The translations under genes were made by a program, and so were the position numbers. The notes under the pieces were generated by a model. That model had not been told where the DNA came from, made no database searches, and saw only the letters and a program-made list of their open reading frames with translations. This document shows positions 1 to 13,300 of a stretch of 64,000 nucleotides of DNA, in pieces. The stretch's first letter is position 1. The number at the start of each line of letters is the position of its first letter. Origin of the DNA: Lamellibrachia satsuma (taxonomy: Eukaryota > Annelida > Polychaeta > Sabellida > Siboglinidae); the NCBI GenBank assembly GCA_033239005.1, contig BSQZ01000073.1, forward strand, positions 810,501 to 874,500, written 5' to 3'.

Positions 1-1110
1 TTCTGATATAGGAATAATTTGGATATTGGTACAGAGCTACACAACTTTATTTGACTTCTGATATAGGAATAATTTGGATATTGGTACAGAGCTACACAAC
101 TTTATTTGACTTCTGATACAGGAATAATTTGGATATTGGTACAGAGCTACACAGCTTTATTTGACTTCTGATATAGGAATAATTTGGATATTGGTACAGA
201 GCTACACAACTTTATTTGACTTCTGATACAGGAATAATTATGATATTGGTACAGAGCTACACAGCTTTATTTGACTTCTGATATAGGAATAATTTGGATA
301 TTGGTACAGAGCTACACAACTTTATTTGACTTCTGATACAGGAATAATTATGATATTGGTACAGAGCTACACAGCTTTATTTGACTTCTGATATAGGAAT
401 AATTTGGATATTGGTATAGAGCTACACAACTTTATTTGACTTCTGATATAGGAATAATTTGGATACTGGTACAGAGCTACACAACTTTATTTGACTTCTG
501 ATACAGGAATAATTATGATATTGGTACAGAGCTACACAGCTTTATTTGACTTCTGATATAGGAATAATTTGGATATTGGTACAGAGCTACACAACTTTAT
601 TTGACTTCTGATACAGGAATAATTTGGATACTGGTACAGAGCTACACAGCTTTATTTGACTTTTGATACAGGAATAATTTGGATATTGGTACAGAGCTGC
701 ACAGCTTTATTTGACTTCTGATACAGGAATAATTTGGATATTGGTACAGAGCTACACAGCTTTATTTGACTTCTGATACAGGAATAATTTGGATATTGGT
801 ACAGAGCTGCACAGCTTTATTTGACTTCTGATACAGGAATAATTTGGATATTGGTACAGAGCTACACAGCTTTATTTGACTTCTGATACAGGAATAATTT
901 GGATATTGGTACAGAGCTACACAGCTTTATTTGGCTTCTGATATTGGAATAATATATAGCTACACAATTTTATTTGACTTCTGATAAATGAATAATTTGG
1001 ATATTGACTTCTGATACTGGAATAATTTGGATATTGGTACAGAGCTACACAGTTTTGTTTGACTTCTGATACAGGAATGTGGATATTGGTACAGAGCCAC
1101 ATTACTGATA
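1..1110. repeat. 55-bp tandem repeat, about 20 copies
   Basis: The unit begins TTCTGATATAGGAATAATTT and is 55 bp long. The first 17 or so copies are nearly identical with shared variants (atata/ataca; ttggat/tatgat). Copies after about 940 are truncated and diverged, so the array decays rightward. It continues past the left edge. Confidence 0.95.
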
Positions 1111-1390
1111 TAGTCAGTACTTGTGGCAGGTGGCTGATGGAGAACATTTAATTTTATTGTAAGCAATGTCTATTACACTGACGTAGTATGTCGGTGAAGT
1201 GTAGGTATTCTGTGTAAATACCATTTGGGGGCTGGCATGTTTGCTGTGATGATGTATGTCGTATTGATTGTGCATGATGGCATATATATTATTTTAGGAT
1301 TTAGCAATAATGTTGATAGTGAGATAAGCATTCAAACATATGTAGTGAAATTGGTCAATAATTAAAAATGAATAAATGTATCATACATAC

Positions 1391-1636
1391 TTGTGTGTGT
1401 GTGCTTGCGTGCGTGCGTGCGTGCGTGCATGCATGTGTGTCAGCGGCAGCAGCACCGTGGCAGCCATAGCAGTAGCAGCAACACAGTGGCAGCCACAGCA
1501 GCGGCAGCAGCTCAGTGGCAGCCACAGCAGTGGCAGCCACAGCAGCAGCAGCACAGTGGCAGCCACAGCAGTAGCAGCAGCACAGTGGCAGCCATAGCAG
1601 CAGCAGCACAGTGACAGCCACAGCAGCGGCAGCAGG
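1391..1636. repeat. GT/GC-rich microsatellite followed by CAG/GCAGCC compound repeat
   Basis: 1391-1440 is alternating GTGTGC/GTGCGT. 1442-1636 is an imperfect CAG and GCAGCCACA repeat whose plus-strand reading gives Gln/Pro/Trp-rich or Ser/Ala-rich peptides depending on frame. Confidence 0.85.
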
Positions 1637-1761
1637 ACTACTCAGAAAGGCAGCCCACTATGACAGAGGCCACCCAACAAGTTATCAGAGACAAGTGGGC
1701 ATATTTAGCTCAGGATCACAAATATCAAGCACAGCCAGAGAGTCAGATAGCAACAACCTGA
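1615..1761 (+). other. Exon-like open stretch, Gln-rich then acidic; unidentified
   Basis: The stretch continues in frame from the CAG repeat. It reads QPQQRQQDYSERQPTMTEAT, then QQVIRDKWAYLAQDHKYQAQ, then PESQIATT and a stop. The composition after the repeat looks protein-like, not satellite-like. No homolog is recognised. It could be a relic of a plus-strand coding exon or of a mobile element. Confidence 0.2.
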
Positions 1762-1841
1762 AGCCTGTCTGTCTGGGAGCTGTTCCAAGGTGAGACGGTG
1801 GCGCATGTTAGGGACACATCACCAGGACAGGAATTAATTAC

Positions 1842-1886
1842 TGGGAAGTCTCCGAGTTAGATCAACTTTGGCTTTGTAGAGTTCAC
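1842..1886 (-). CDS. DNAAF9: Possible DNAAF9 exon 22 (tentative)
   Basis: A 45-nt stretch would encode ELYKAKVDLTRRLP with the correct entry phase, between AG (AATAATGCAG) and GTAATT. The polypyrimidine tract is poor and similarity to the human segment is slight. It may be chance; the true next exon may lie beyond the left edge. Confidence 0.28.
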
Positions 1887-2409
1887 CTGCATTATTTTGA
1901 TTATGGCTGTCAGGTTCACTGGTATTCTAATCTATATGAACAGTTTAAGTAATATGCAGAGTGAGTTTAATAAAAAAAATCAATACTTCTGTTAAAATCA
2001 TGTGAAGAATTTTATCATTAGATGTGGTAATTTGCAAAAATGTTAATAGCTTTATGTTATAGTATATATAGAGCCGGATCACTTTTGGCTTTTTAAATAA
2101 AGAATGTGAACAATTTATGCTGGAATTTCTTATGAAGATTTGATGTAGATCGCACTATGATGGACTTAGTCCCAATATCAACATGAGTCATTTAAGATCA
2201 ACGACTGACACACAAACCTATACTAATAGACTGCTCGATAACAATGAATTAACAGTTCTTCCAATTTGACCTGGTTATACAGTTCTGTATAATGCTCAGA
2301 AGCCATAATGTTCAGTGGATTGGGGTTACATCGAGACTAGTTGTTATACTGTTCACAGAAAGGAAACAAAAGACATAGTGTCCTATATTTATGTTATTAG
2401 ATGGCACAG

Positions 2410-2580
2410 CAGTGGGTGTTTCTCTGTGCAGGCATGTGTGGTATGCGTGCGTACGTGTGTGCATGCATGTTTGCATGCATGCATGTTTGCTTTCTATGCA
2501 TTTGTTTGGGCGTGAGTATGTGGGTGTTTGCATGCATATGTGGTGTGCATGTGTGCGTGCGAGCATGCGTGCTGCCTGTT
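2410..2580. repeat. TG/ATGC-rich low-complexity tract
   Basis: Irregular TGTGTGC and GCATGCATG motifs; open in several frames on both strands but not coding. Confidence 0.7.
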
Positions 2581-2661
2581 TCCATAGGGATAGATTTTGT
2601 CTATAAAGATGATTATTAAAAGTCCAAGGCAGGGTCCCTGGCTAAGACTAATGAAGATTAA

Positions 2662-3362
2662 TATAGTACAACTTTACCACTGTACCAATGTACCATTGCA
2701 CCACTACACCACTACACCAGTGCACCAATGCACGACTACACCAGTGCACCACTGCACGACTCCACCACACTGTACCAATGTACCACTGCACTACTGCACC
2801 ACTACAGCAGTGCACCACTGCACGACTCCACCACACTGTACCAATGTACCACTGCACCACTGCATCACTGTACCACTGTACCAATGTACCAATGTACCAC
2901 TGTACCAATGTACCACTGTACCAATGCACCACTGTACCAATGTACCACTGCACCACTGTACCAATGTACCACTGCACCACTTTACCCCTGAACCAATGTA
3001 CCGCTGAACCAATGCACCACTGAACCAATGTACCAATGTACCACTGAACCTCTACATCACTACACCACTGCACCACTATACCAATGTACCACTGTACCAA
3101 TGCACCACTGTACCACTGAACCAATGTACCACTGTACCAATGTATCACTGCACCAATGCACCACTGCACCAATGTACCATTGTATCAGTGCACCACTGTG
3201 CCACTGAATCACTCTACCACTGTACCACTGAACCAATGTACCACTGTACCACTGTACCAATGTACCACTGCATCACTACACCAGTGTACCACTGTACCAC
3301 TGCACCAGTGTACCACTGTACCACTGTACCACTGCACCACTGTACCACTGTACCACCGTGCC
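2662..3362. repeat. 9-bp tandem repeat (CCACTGTAC), about 75 copies
   Basis: The unit is ACCACTGTA with common variants ACCAATGTA and ACCACTGCA. The 9-bp period keeps all frames open, which explains several overlapping ORFs on both strands. No gene is implied. Confidence 0.95.
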
Positions 3363-4251
3363 AGCAGACACTGCGAATGGACTACTGATCGTAGAGGTTA
3401 ATAAAAGAACTATTTATAAATATAGTTAAGTGATGTTCTGACAAGAACACTACCCTAGATTAGTAACTTTCTTCAATTAGTAACATATTTCAATATATAT
3501 AAAAAATTATGGCAGTGCACGATTTAATTACCCCCATGGAAATATTCTGTATTTTTTATTAAATTCTACTCTTATTACTGAATCACTACAACAGCCAAGT
3601 CCCAACAGGAAACTCACCCCACTAACCACTCACACACCCCACTGTTTAACCCCCTGGGTCGGTGTGACCCCAAATTTGACCCATCTGCACTTGCACATTT
3701 GTTTCATTGGTGGCGCCACCTACCGAATGACTTTTACCCAAATTACTCATGAGCTCTCATCTATTTCTGCATCCAGCCACCTGTGAAAAACATTTGAAAG
3801 TGAAGCAATGTTCAGCTTTTTGGGTTTATTAAATTGATTTACATCCATAAGTTATTAAATAATATCATAACATTGCATGTAAATGAATTTAATCAAGACA
3901 AAAAGCCTGAAAATCAACGAAACAAATGTCAAAAATCAAATACGACAGAAGTGGGAGATTTGTATCGAAATCGGGAGATTGGGAGAATGTTTGAAAAGTA
4001 ACCAAAAAGCGGGAGATCTGCCACTGGGAGACTGGGAAGGTCTGTGCTGTAAGGTGACAAGACTAAGTAAAAAAAATTAATGCACAGTAAACAAAAACAA
4101 CCCAACAATCCGCTGTGTTTCCCTATCTTAGAAATGTGCTCCCACAATTGCGCCCATTTACTCCTTGCACCAGGTATCTGGGACAGGAAGAAGGAACCCA
4201 GGAGAGATTAAGGGCACTAGTGTATTTTAGCATCATGACATAAAAACTCAC
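3363..4251. other. AT-rich intron sequence, nothing recognised
   Basis: No coding exon or clear mobile element is visible. TTAACCCCCTGGG at about 3644 resembles a piggyBac-type terminus, but no matching right end was found. Confidence 0.5.
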
Positions 4252-4318
4252 CAGTGTCTTCTATATAGGACATATCAAGACCAAGTCCTGTATTTAGTTC
4301 AATCTCTCCTGGGGCTCT
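4252..4318 (-). CDS. DNAAF9: DNAAF9 exon 21 (residues 490-511), last confidently visible exon
   Basis: The 67 nt encode [20 protein letters not shown] then DT plus one base, ending at a GTGAGT donor. The acceptor is CTGGTAG; nearby AGs give stops in frame. The EIEL...ED spacing resembles human NEVKLSEKTQQAVRGDE. Support is weaker than for other exons because sequence identity is low. Confidence 0.68.
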
Positions 4319-7300
4319 CTACCAGGCACTGCAATGTTGATTTTTAGCTTTACTCGCACAATATAACATCAAATGTTTGAATTCAAAATGAATGGCCACC
4401 TCACATGTTATATTATAATATTACTAATAGTAATAACATGCTGTATGAAAGGTAGCAAGAAAAACAATGTAACATGAAGTCATTATTGCTCACTTATGAT
4501 ATCGTCTTTTAATAAAATGGGTAGTACAACTACTACATAATAATACAGGGTTATCATAAAATGTTGTCGTATTGGTTAAGGTATGGATATATTAAACAGC
4601 AACGACATATTAACCATATGGTACGTGTGATTAATGACTGTCGCTGCTGTTCTGCCTCCGTTGAGGAACACAAATCATCTGCAATATTAATGTAATTCAA
4701 ACTGTTCAAACTAAATAAAGATAGTGACATAACCTTTTCACACTTTCCAACAGTGCAGCTGTTGCAAGATTAGACCAACCAGGGTGGGCATCTATGCAAC
4801 AACAGTATCATAACCACCAAAATAACTCATTAATACTGATTTCTTAATATCTAATGATTTTAGAATTTTTATAATAGTGATTTTAGAATATTTATTATAA
4901 TGATATTATAATATGTATGTTTTACAATATTAATTGATTTTAGAACATTATTTAATAATGTTAGATTATTTATCATAATGATTTTAGAATATTTAATAAC
5001 ACTGTACTTATAGACTTAACCGGCTTAGTGGACAAATTTGCAGCTTCATTATTATTATTATTTATCTACAACAACCTACCAATCAAGGACCTCACATTCC
5101 TGTTGACTACTGGTGCCCCCTGGTGTGGCTACCAGTCATTACAGTAAGAGAAGATTAGACAAACGAGGTTTATTCGCGGAAGTGGTTCAGTAGACCAGAC
5201 AGTCTGGTCTGAGACACGTTCACACCTGACCCTCTTCCTGGGGGTCACCTACTGTATCTTCACAAGGTCTGTCGGCCTCGTCAATAAATGATCTTCACAA
5301 TAAAACTCCCTGCCCTCAATTGATTTAGCCCATCATAAATCAGGTACACTGTACAGTCAGTTCACTAAAAGATTGCATACTTTTGTCAAAATCATTGAAA
5401 GAACTTAACTTTGATCATTCATTCGAGTAACTTAAATTGTAAAAGTGCACGTATCCTTATGCAAAAGATAGTATATAGAGCCCGACCACTTTAGCCTTTT
5501 TTCACCCAAATTTTTACTGGATCCAGTAAAACATAATTTTATAGTTTATCTGATGATGTCTTCAAAACTAGATAACACATTTGCGCAAACAAGCTAGCAG
5601 GTCATAGCGAAAATATGTGTACTACAAGTTTATGTATGTTATGACAATTAAAATGACACCCCATATGTTATGACAATTAAAATGACACCCCATATGTTAT
5701 GACAATTAAAATGACACCCCATATGTCATGACCATTAAAATGACACCCAATAAGTCATGACCATTAAGATGACACCCCATATGTCATGACAATTAAAATG
5801 ACACCCCATATGTCATGACAATTAAAATGACACCCCATATGTCATGACAATTAAAATGACATCCCATATGTTATGACAATTAAAATGACACCCCATGTTA
5901 TGACAATTAAAATGACACCCCATATGTTATGACAATTAAAATGACACCCCTTATGTTATGACAATTAAAATGACACCCCATATGTTATGACAATTAAAAT
6001 GACACCCCATGTCATGACCATTAAAATGACACCCAATATGTCATGACCATTAAGATGACACCCCATATGTCATGACAATTAAAATGACACCCCATATGTC
6101 ATGACCATTAAAATGACACCCCATATGTCATGATAATTAAAATGACACCCCATGTTATGACAATTAAAATGACACCCCATATGTTATGACAATTAAAATG
6201 ACACCCCATATGTTATGACAATTAAAATGACACCCAATTCCATAAGGTGCAGAAAGTAATTTGTCCCTTGGTTTTTGATGAGCAGGCTTAGATAAAAGTA
6301 GTGAAAGAACAAGGAAGAACATAAGGACTCTAACGACAGAAACCAAGCCTCCGCAAAGCTTGTTTGAAATTTACAAGAAAACAAGCGCCACCTACCGGCC
6401 AGCTGAGGAAGTATGGAATGTGGCGGGTGTGAATTATGCTTTCTCCGCTGATTTCTGTGTCACCATCTGCAAACCACGACTGTTTGTTTGTATTCTCTGC
6501 ATATTCTATCAACTGATTCACTTTACAAAATATTCACTCAAAAATCATGACCAATATATTCTAATTAGATTGTAGTAATGACAAATACATAAATAATGCA
6601 GAAATGTTACCATAAAATAATTGAGGACTGCACTGTAAAAGAAAGAATGCTGAAGAAGCTCTTACAACTCCCTCCTCGGTTCAAGCAGCACATCGTGAAT
6701 CAGTTATATTGTAAAAGGAAGAATGATGAAGAAGATCTTACAACTCCCTCCCTCGGTTCATGCAGCACATTGTGAATCAGTTATATTGTAAATGGAAGAA
6801 TGCTGAAGGATATCTTACAACTCCCTCTTCGGTTCATGCAGCACATCGTGAATATTGTAAAAGGAAGAAAGCTGAAGAAGATCTTACAACTCCCTCCCTC
6901 GGTTCATGCAGCACATCGTGAATCAGTTATATTGTAAAAGGAAGAATGCTGAAGAAGCTCTTACAACTCCCTCCCTCGGTTCATGCAGCATATCGTGAAT
7001 CAGTTATATTGTAAAAGGAAGAATGCTGAAGAAGATCTTACAACTCCCTCCCTCGGTTCATGCAGCACATCGTGAATCAGTTATATTGTAAATGGAAGAA
7101 TGCTGAAGAAGATCTTACAACTCCCTCTTCGGTTCATGCAGCACATCGTGAATATTGTAAAAGGAAGAATGCTGAAGAAGATCTTACAACTTCCTCCCTC
7201 GGTTCATGCAGCATATCGTGAATCAGTTATATTGTAAAAGGAAGAATGCTGAAGAAGCTCTTACAACTCCCTCCCTCGGTTCATGCAGCATATCGTGAAT

Positions 7301-10300
7301 CAGTTATATTGTAAAAGGAAGAATGCTGAAGAAGCTCTTACAACTCCCTCCCTCGGTTGATGCAGCACATCGTGAATCAGTTATATTGTAAAAGGAAGAA
7401 TGCTGAAGAAGCTCTTACAACTCCCTCCCTCGGTTCATGCAGCACATCGTGAATCAGTTATATTGTAAAAGGAAGAATGCTGAAGAAGCTCTTACAACTC
7501 CCTCCCTCGGTTCATGCAGCATATCGTGAATCAGTTATATTGTAAAAGGAAGAATGCTGAAGAAGCTCTTACAACTCCCTCCCTCGGTTCATGCAGCACA
7601 TTGTGAATCAGTTATATTGTAAAAGGAAGAATGCTGAAGAAGCTCTTACAACTCCCTCCTCAGTTTATGCAGCACATTGCGAATCAGTTATTTGCGCAGT
7701 CAGTTTAACAAAGAGTGCATCCTGGGAAGGCAACCACCACCATTCAAAACAAAATCAGCCTAACAGTGCAACACAAGGGAACTACTGCTTTTTCCTCTTC
7801 AAAAGCAAAAAAATTCACAGTAAATCTATCTATTTGTTATACACAACAAGGCTATTCTAAACACATTTAATTTCTTAGGACAGATGGACGAAAGTACCTG
7901 GCTGGACGACTTGTATTGTTGAGTCGAGAAATGACTCAGCGAAGCAGACTGAGCCGAGAGACTTCTTAGACTGAGTCGAGGGAACGTCATAGACAGTGAG
8001 AGTGACCACCTTCACTAGCAGACTGCACTGACCTTCGGTCAGCGGCTCAACTCTGCAATGGTCAACAGGATCAGGGCATGAAAGGTGGTGGCAGTGATAT
8101 TAATAGTGGTGATGTCAATGGTGGCTGTAACTGTGGTAATGGTTATGGTGTTAGTTGGCTGGTTGTGGTGTTGGTTGGCTGGTTGTGGTGTTGGTTGGCT
8201 GGATGTGGTGTTGGTTGTTTGTGGTGTTGGATGGTTGTGCTGTTGGTTGGATGGTTGTAGTGTTCACGTACACATCTAACATGCATGCTGTCAGGTACAC
8301 ATCTAACATGCATGCTGTCATGTACACATCTAACATGCATGCTGTCATGTACACATCTAACATGCATGCTGTCATGTACACATCTAACATGCATGCTGTC
8401 ATGTACACATCTAACATGCATGCTGTCATGTACACATCACTGATGCTGTACATGAGACACCTGGTATAGAGTGTCAATAATAAGTGAAACATAACATTGG
8501 GTTTCATACTTATTGTTCATTACACAAACACGTATTTCAACTGCTGTCAAAAAGGCACTGTTGTGCTGGTAAAAAAACATTATCCAATCCTTAGACAAAA
8601 ACAAAAACACCCATCGCCCTCTGGGAGATATATTCGCTTGAAAAGCCATATCTACTTTTTCTCAGAAGAACGCACACACACCTGCTGTAGCTATCAACAG
8701 CATCCAGCTGGAACTCAACGTATTTTCTGAAACCAACAAGGAAGGAACTAACTGACACAAGTACAAAAATATTACATAGTACAACAGCAGTGAATGTAAG
8801 AATGTATGAAATCTTATAAACACATGAAAACCACAACTGACCAATCAAAATAACAAAGTGCAATATTTATTTGAAACATTTTATAAATAAGTTGATTTCA
8901 TCATACATACTGCACAATCAACATACATACTGTACAATGTTACATAATTTATATAATTAGAAGTAATATTCACTTGATGTACTTATATTTTGTATAGATT
9001 ATTGTATAAAGCGTTACAATGTTGCAAAATTGATATAATTAGAAGTAATATTCACTTGATGTACTTATATTTTGTATGGATTATTGTATAAAGTGTTACA
9101 ATGTTGCATAATTTATATAATTAGAAGTAATATTCACTTGTAGTTATATTTTGTATGGATTATTGTCTAAACATTTGTCCATAACATATCTCCACTAAAG
9201 TAACTGTCATAACTAACTTGCAACTTTTCAAGGTATTATTACCTTTAGATGAACTGCTCTTATAACTAATCAAACTAATATTATGATGTGGCAAAGACTG
9301 CTGTGCTGTATGTAACTAAATGACTTACGTGTTTCTGATGTGGGCAGGGTTGATTGGCACATCTCTCTGTCGACAGAACTCCTGCAGTTCCTTCCTGGCT
9401 TCTTCCTGAGCCTGGGAAACACGACAACAGTTATTATATTTAAATTACTTACAGTTAATGTAAAAATACAACATTTAACATAATACTGTCAGTTTAACAA
9501 GTAGATTGAAATGAACATTTTCAAAACAATGCCAGATTTAATTAATGAGTAATTAATTATGGAGCAACTCTCCACAAACAAAGTGTGAAATAACTTTGAA
9601 ATGGCAACCATTTACACAGAACTGCACATTTCGAGGACTGCCATTACAAAGTTAACATACTGTAATCATACCACAATTATGCAACTGTGTCACTAATTAC
9701 TAAGACACACTTTGTTGGCAAATTTATTTATATTATTTGAGTTGGCATGAGATGTCTCAAGGGTATTAACCCCTCTCTGTGCAATCACAGTAGCCGTGAT
9801 ACTTTGGGAAGTGGGTGGTATTGTATCATATTAGAGGACATTATCAAATTTCTTGCTTAGCAGCAGTTATATTAAAAAATGCTTCATTATTATGGCCTAG
9901 CTGTTTTGCGGCATCCATTGTGTGGCACCATCTAGTGAGTGCTACGGCATCATTTAGGGTGACCAGTGGCACCACCTAGTGAGAACTGCAGCAACATTTA
10001 CTGTGATATGTGGCGTCATCTAGCACAAGCTGTGGTATCATCGTGTGATGCGTGGCGCCATCCATTGTGTAACAATTACTCATGGCATCATTACAGTAGC
10101 TGAGTATTACAGTTTGTATGGTTATACAGAAAAACTATTGCATTTAACTTATGCAATAATAGTTATGCTTTGAACTATTAAATAAAACCTTGTTTAGCAT
10201 GCTTTATTATTTTCTTTTGCCATTAGCAGTTATATAATATGAAGACAAATTTCCAGTGATTAGAACTCTGTTCAGAACAGCTACATTGATTGTTCTTTTA

Positions 10301-13300
10301 AATAATCATTCAATGTAAAATAGTCTGCATTAAAAAAACGTCAGTTTCTTGCATTTACTTTTATATATCAATGCGCAATTACAAAATAGTCCAGACAAAA
10401 ACTCACTACTGCATCCCAGACAATAAAGGTAAAATTATAGACAACACACTCTATAAATAGGATGCCTGTGTTTTATATTAGACCACTGACCTTGCTGGCG
10501 CTGAGAGTCTGTGTGTAAACAGTGATGGCGTGTAGCACTGCGTGTACACATGCCTCATACACCTGCATCAGCAACCTGCAAGACGCAGTTGATAGTACTG
10601 ACTATGACAGGTTAACTTTTTTTCAAATTTGCTACTTAGTTTTGGTAAAACCATCGAACAAACTTCTAAATAATTTTTTACCAAACAATTTTTTAGTTTT
10701 AACATAAGGTTATGGATAACACTTTGTATGTGAGCATGGATAACACTCTGTGTGTGAGCATGGATAACACTGTATGTGAGCATGGATAACACTGTGTGTG
10801 AGCATGGATAACACTTTGTATGTGAGCATGGATAACACTCTGTATGTGAGCATAGATAACACTCTGTATGTGAGCATGGATAACACTGTATGTGAGCATG
10901 GATAACACTCTGTGTGTGAGCATGGATAACACTGTATGTGAGCATGGATAAAACTCTGTGTGTGAGCATGGCTAACACTCTGTATGTGAGCATGGATAAC
11001 ACTCTGTATGTGAGCATGGATAACACTATGTATGTGAGCATGGATAACACTCAGTGTGTGAGCATGGATAACACTCTGTATGTGAGCATGGATAACACTC
11101 TGTATGTGAGCATGGATAACACTCTGTATGTAAGCACGGATAACACTACGTATGTGCACATGGATAACACTCTGTGTGTGAGCATGGATAACACTCTGTA
11201 TGTGAGCATGGATAACACTCTGTACATGAGCATGGATAACACTCTGTGCATGTGAGCATGGATAACATTCTGTGCATGTGAGCATGGATAACATTCTGTG
11301 CATGTGAGCATGCATAACACTCTGTGCATGTGAGCATGGATAACACTCTGTGTGTGAGCATGGATAACACTCTGTATGTGAGCATGGATAACACTCTGTA
11401 CATGAGCATGGATAACACTCTGTGCGTGAGCATGGATAACACTCTGTATGTGAGCATGGATAACACTCTGTATGTGAGCATGGATAACACTCTGTATGTG
11501 AGCATGGATAACACTCTGTATGTGAGCATGGATAACACTCTGTATGTGAGCATGGATAACACTCTGTACATGAGCATGGATAACACTCTGTGCGTGAGCA
11601 TGGATAACATTCTGTGTGTGAGCATGGATAACATTCTGTGCATGTGAGCATGGATAACATTCTGTGCATGTGAGCATGCATAACACTCTGTGCATGTGAG
11701 CATGGATAACACTCTGTGTGTGAGCATGGATAACACTCTGTATGTGAGCATGGATAACACTCTGTACATGAGCATGGATAACACTCTGTGCGTGAGCATG
11801 GATAACACTCTGCATGTGAGCATGGATAACACTCTGTACATGAGCATGGATAACACTCTGTGCGTGAGCATGGATAACACTCTGTATGTGAGCATGGATA
11901 ACACTCTGTATAGATTTCTGACAGAACATCAAAGATAATTTCAGTGGCACCTAACTATGTAATAAAGCTTTTGCAGCTGGAAATAGGCTTGACCTTGAGT
12001 GTAACACCAAAGGCCTATGACAACATCAGTGACAGATTTGATTGGTCAACTATGTGGAGTGAACACATTTTAGGAAGGGCAATACCAGAGATGAATGTTG
12101 CTGAGCCTTGAAGACTGTGTGTGGCAAATACCAGAGATGAATGTTGCTGGTGGCTAAAAGTCAAATATAGTGGTAACTGGAACGGGTGTCTGTACCAACA
12201 GGAAGGGCAATACCAGAGATGAATGTTGCTGGTGGCTAAAAGTCAAATATAGTGGTAACTGGAACGGGTGTCTGTACCAACAGGAAGGGCAATACCAGAG
12301 ATGAATGTTGCTGGTGGCTAAAAGTCAAATATAGTGGTAACTGGAACGAGTGTCTGTACCAACAGGAAGGGCATTACCAGAGATGAATGTTGCTGGTAGC
12401 TAAAAGTCAAATATAGTGGTAACTGGAACGAGTGTCTGTACCAACAGGAAGGGCAATACCAGAGATGAATGTTGCTGGTGGCTAAAAGTCAAATATAGTG
12501 GTAACTGGAACGGGTGTCTGTACCAACAGGAAGGGCAATACCAGAGATGAATGTTGCTGGTAGCTAAAAGTTAAATATAGTGGTAACTGAACGGGTGTCT
12601 GTACCAACAGGAAGGGCATCACAGAGATGAATGTTGCTGGTAGCTAAAAGTCAAATATAGTGGTAACTGGAAGGTGTCTGTACCAACAGGAAGGGCATTA
12701 CCAGAGATGAATGTTTGGTGGCTAAAAGTCAAATATAGTGGTAACTGAACGGTGTCTGTACCAAGAGGAAGGGCAATACCAGAGATGAATGTTGCTGGTG
12801 GCTAAAAGTCAAATATAGTGGTAACTGGAACGAGTGTCTGTACCAACAGGAAGGGCAATACCAGAGATGAATGTTGCTGGTGGCTAAAAAGTCAAATATA
12901 GTGGTAACTGGAACGGGTGTCTGTACCAACAGGAAGGGCAATACCAGAGATGAATGTTGCTGGTGGCTAAAAGTCAAATATAGTGGTAACTGGAACGGGT
13001 GTCTGTACCAACAGGAAGGGCAATACCAGAGATGAATGTTGCTGGTGGCTAAAAGTCAAATATAGTGGTAACTGGAACGGGTGTCTGTACCAACAGGAAG
13101 GGCAATACCAGAGATGAATGTTGCTGGTGGCTAAAAGTCAAATATAGTGGTAACTGGAACGGGTGTCTGTACCAACAGGAAGGGCAATACCAGAGATGAA
13201 TGTTGCTGGTGGCTAAAAGTCAAATATAGTGGTAACTGGAACGGGTGTCTGTACCAACAGGAAGGGCATTACCAGAGATGAATGTTGCTGGTGGCTAAAA

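Noticed and set aside
3640..3740. Second piggyBac-like end (TTAACCCCCTGGG)
   Set aside because: No inverted partner ending in GGGTTAA found nearby.
3929..4147. Minus-strand ORF of 72 residues as a further DNAAF9 exon
   Set aside because: No similarity to the expected DNAAF9 segment and no good flanking splice sites in phase.
10710..11950. ORFs of 250-323 residues on both strands
   Set aside because: By-products of the 24-bp repeat (multiple of three).
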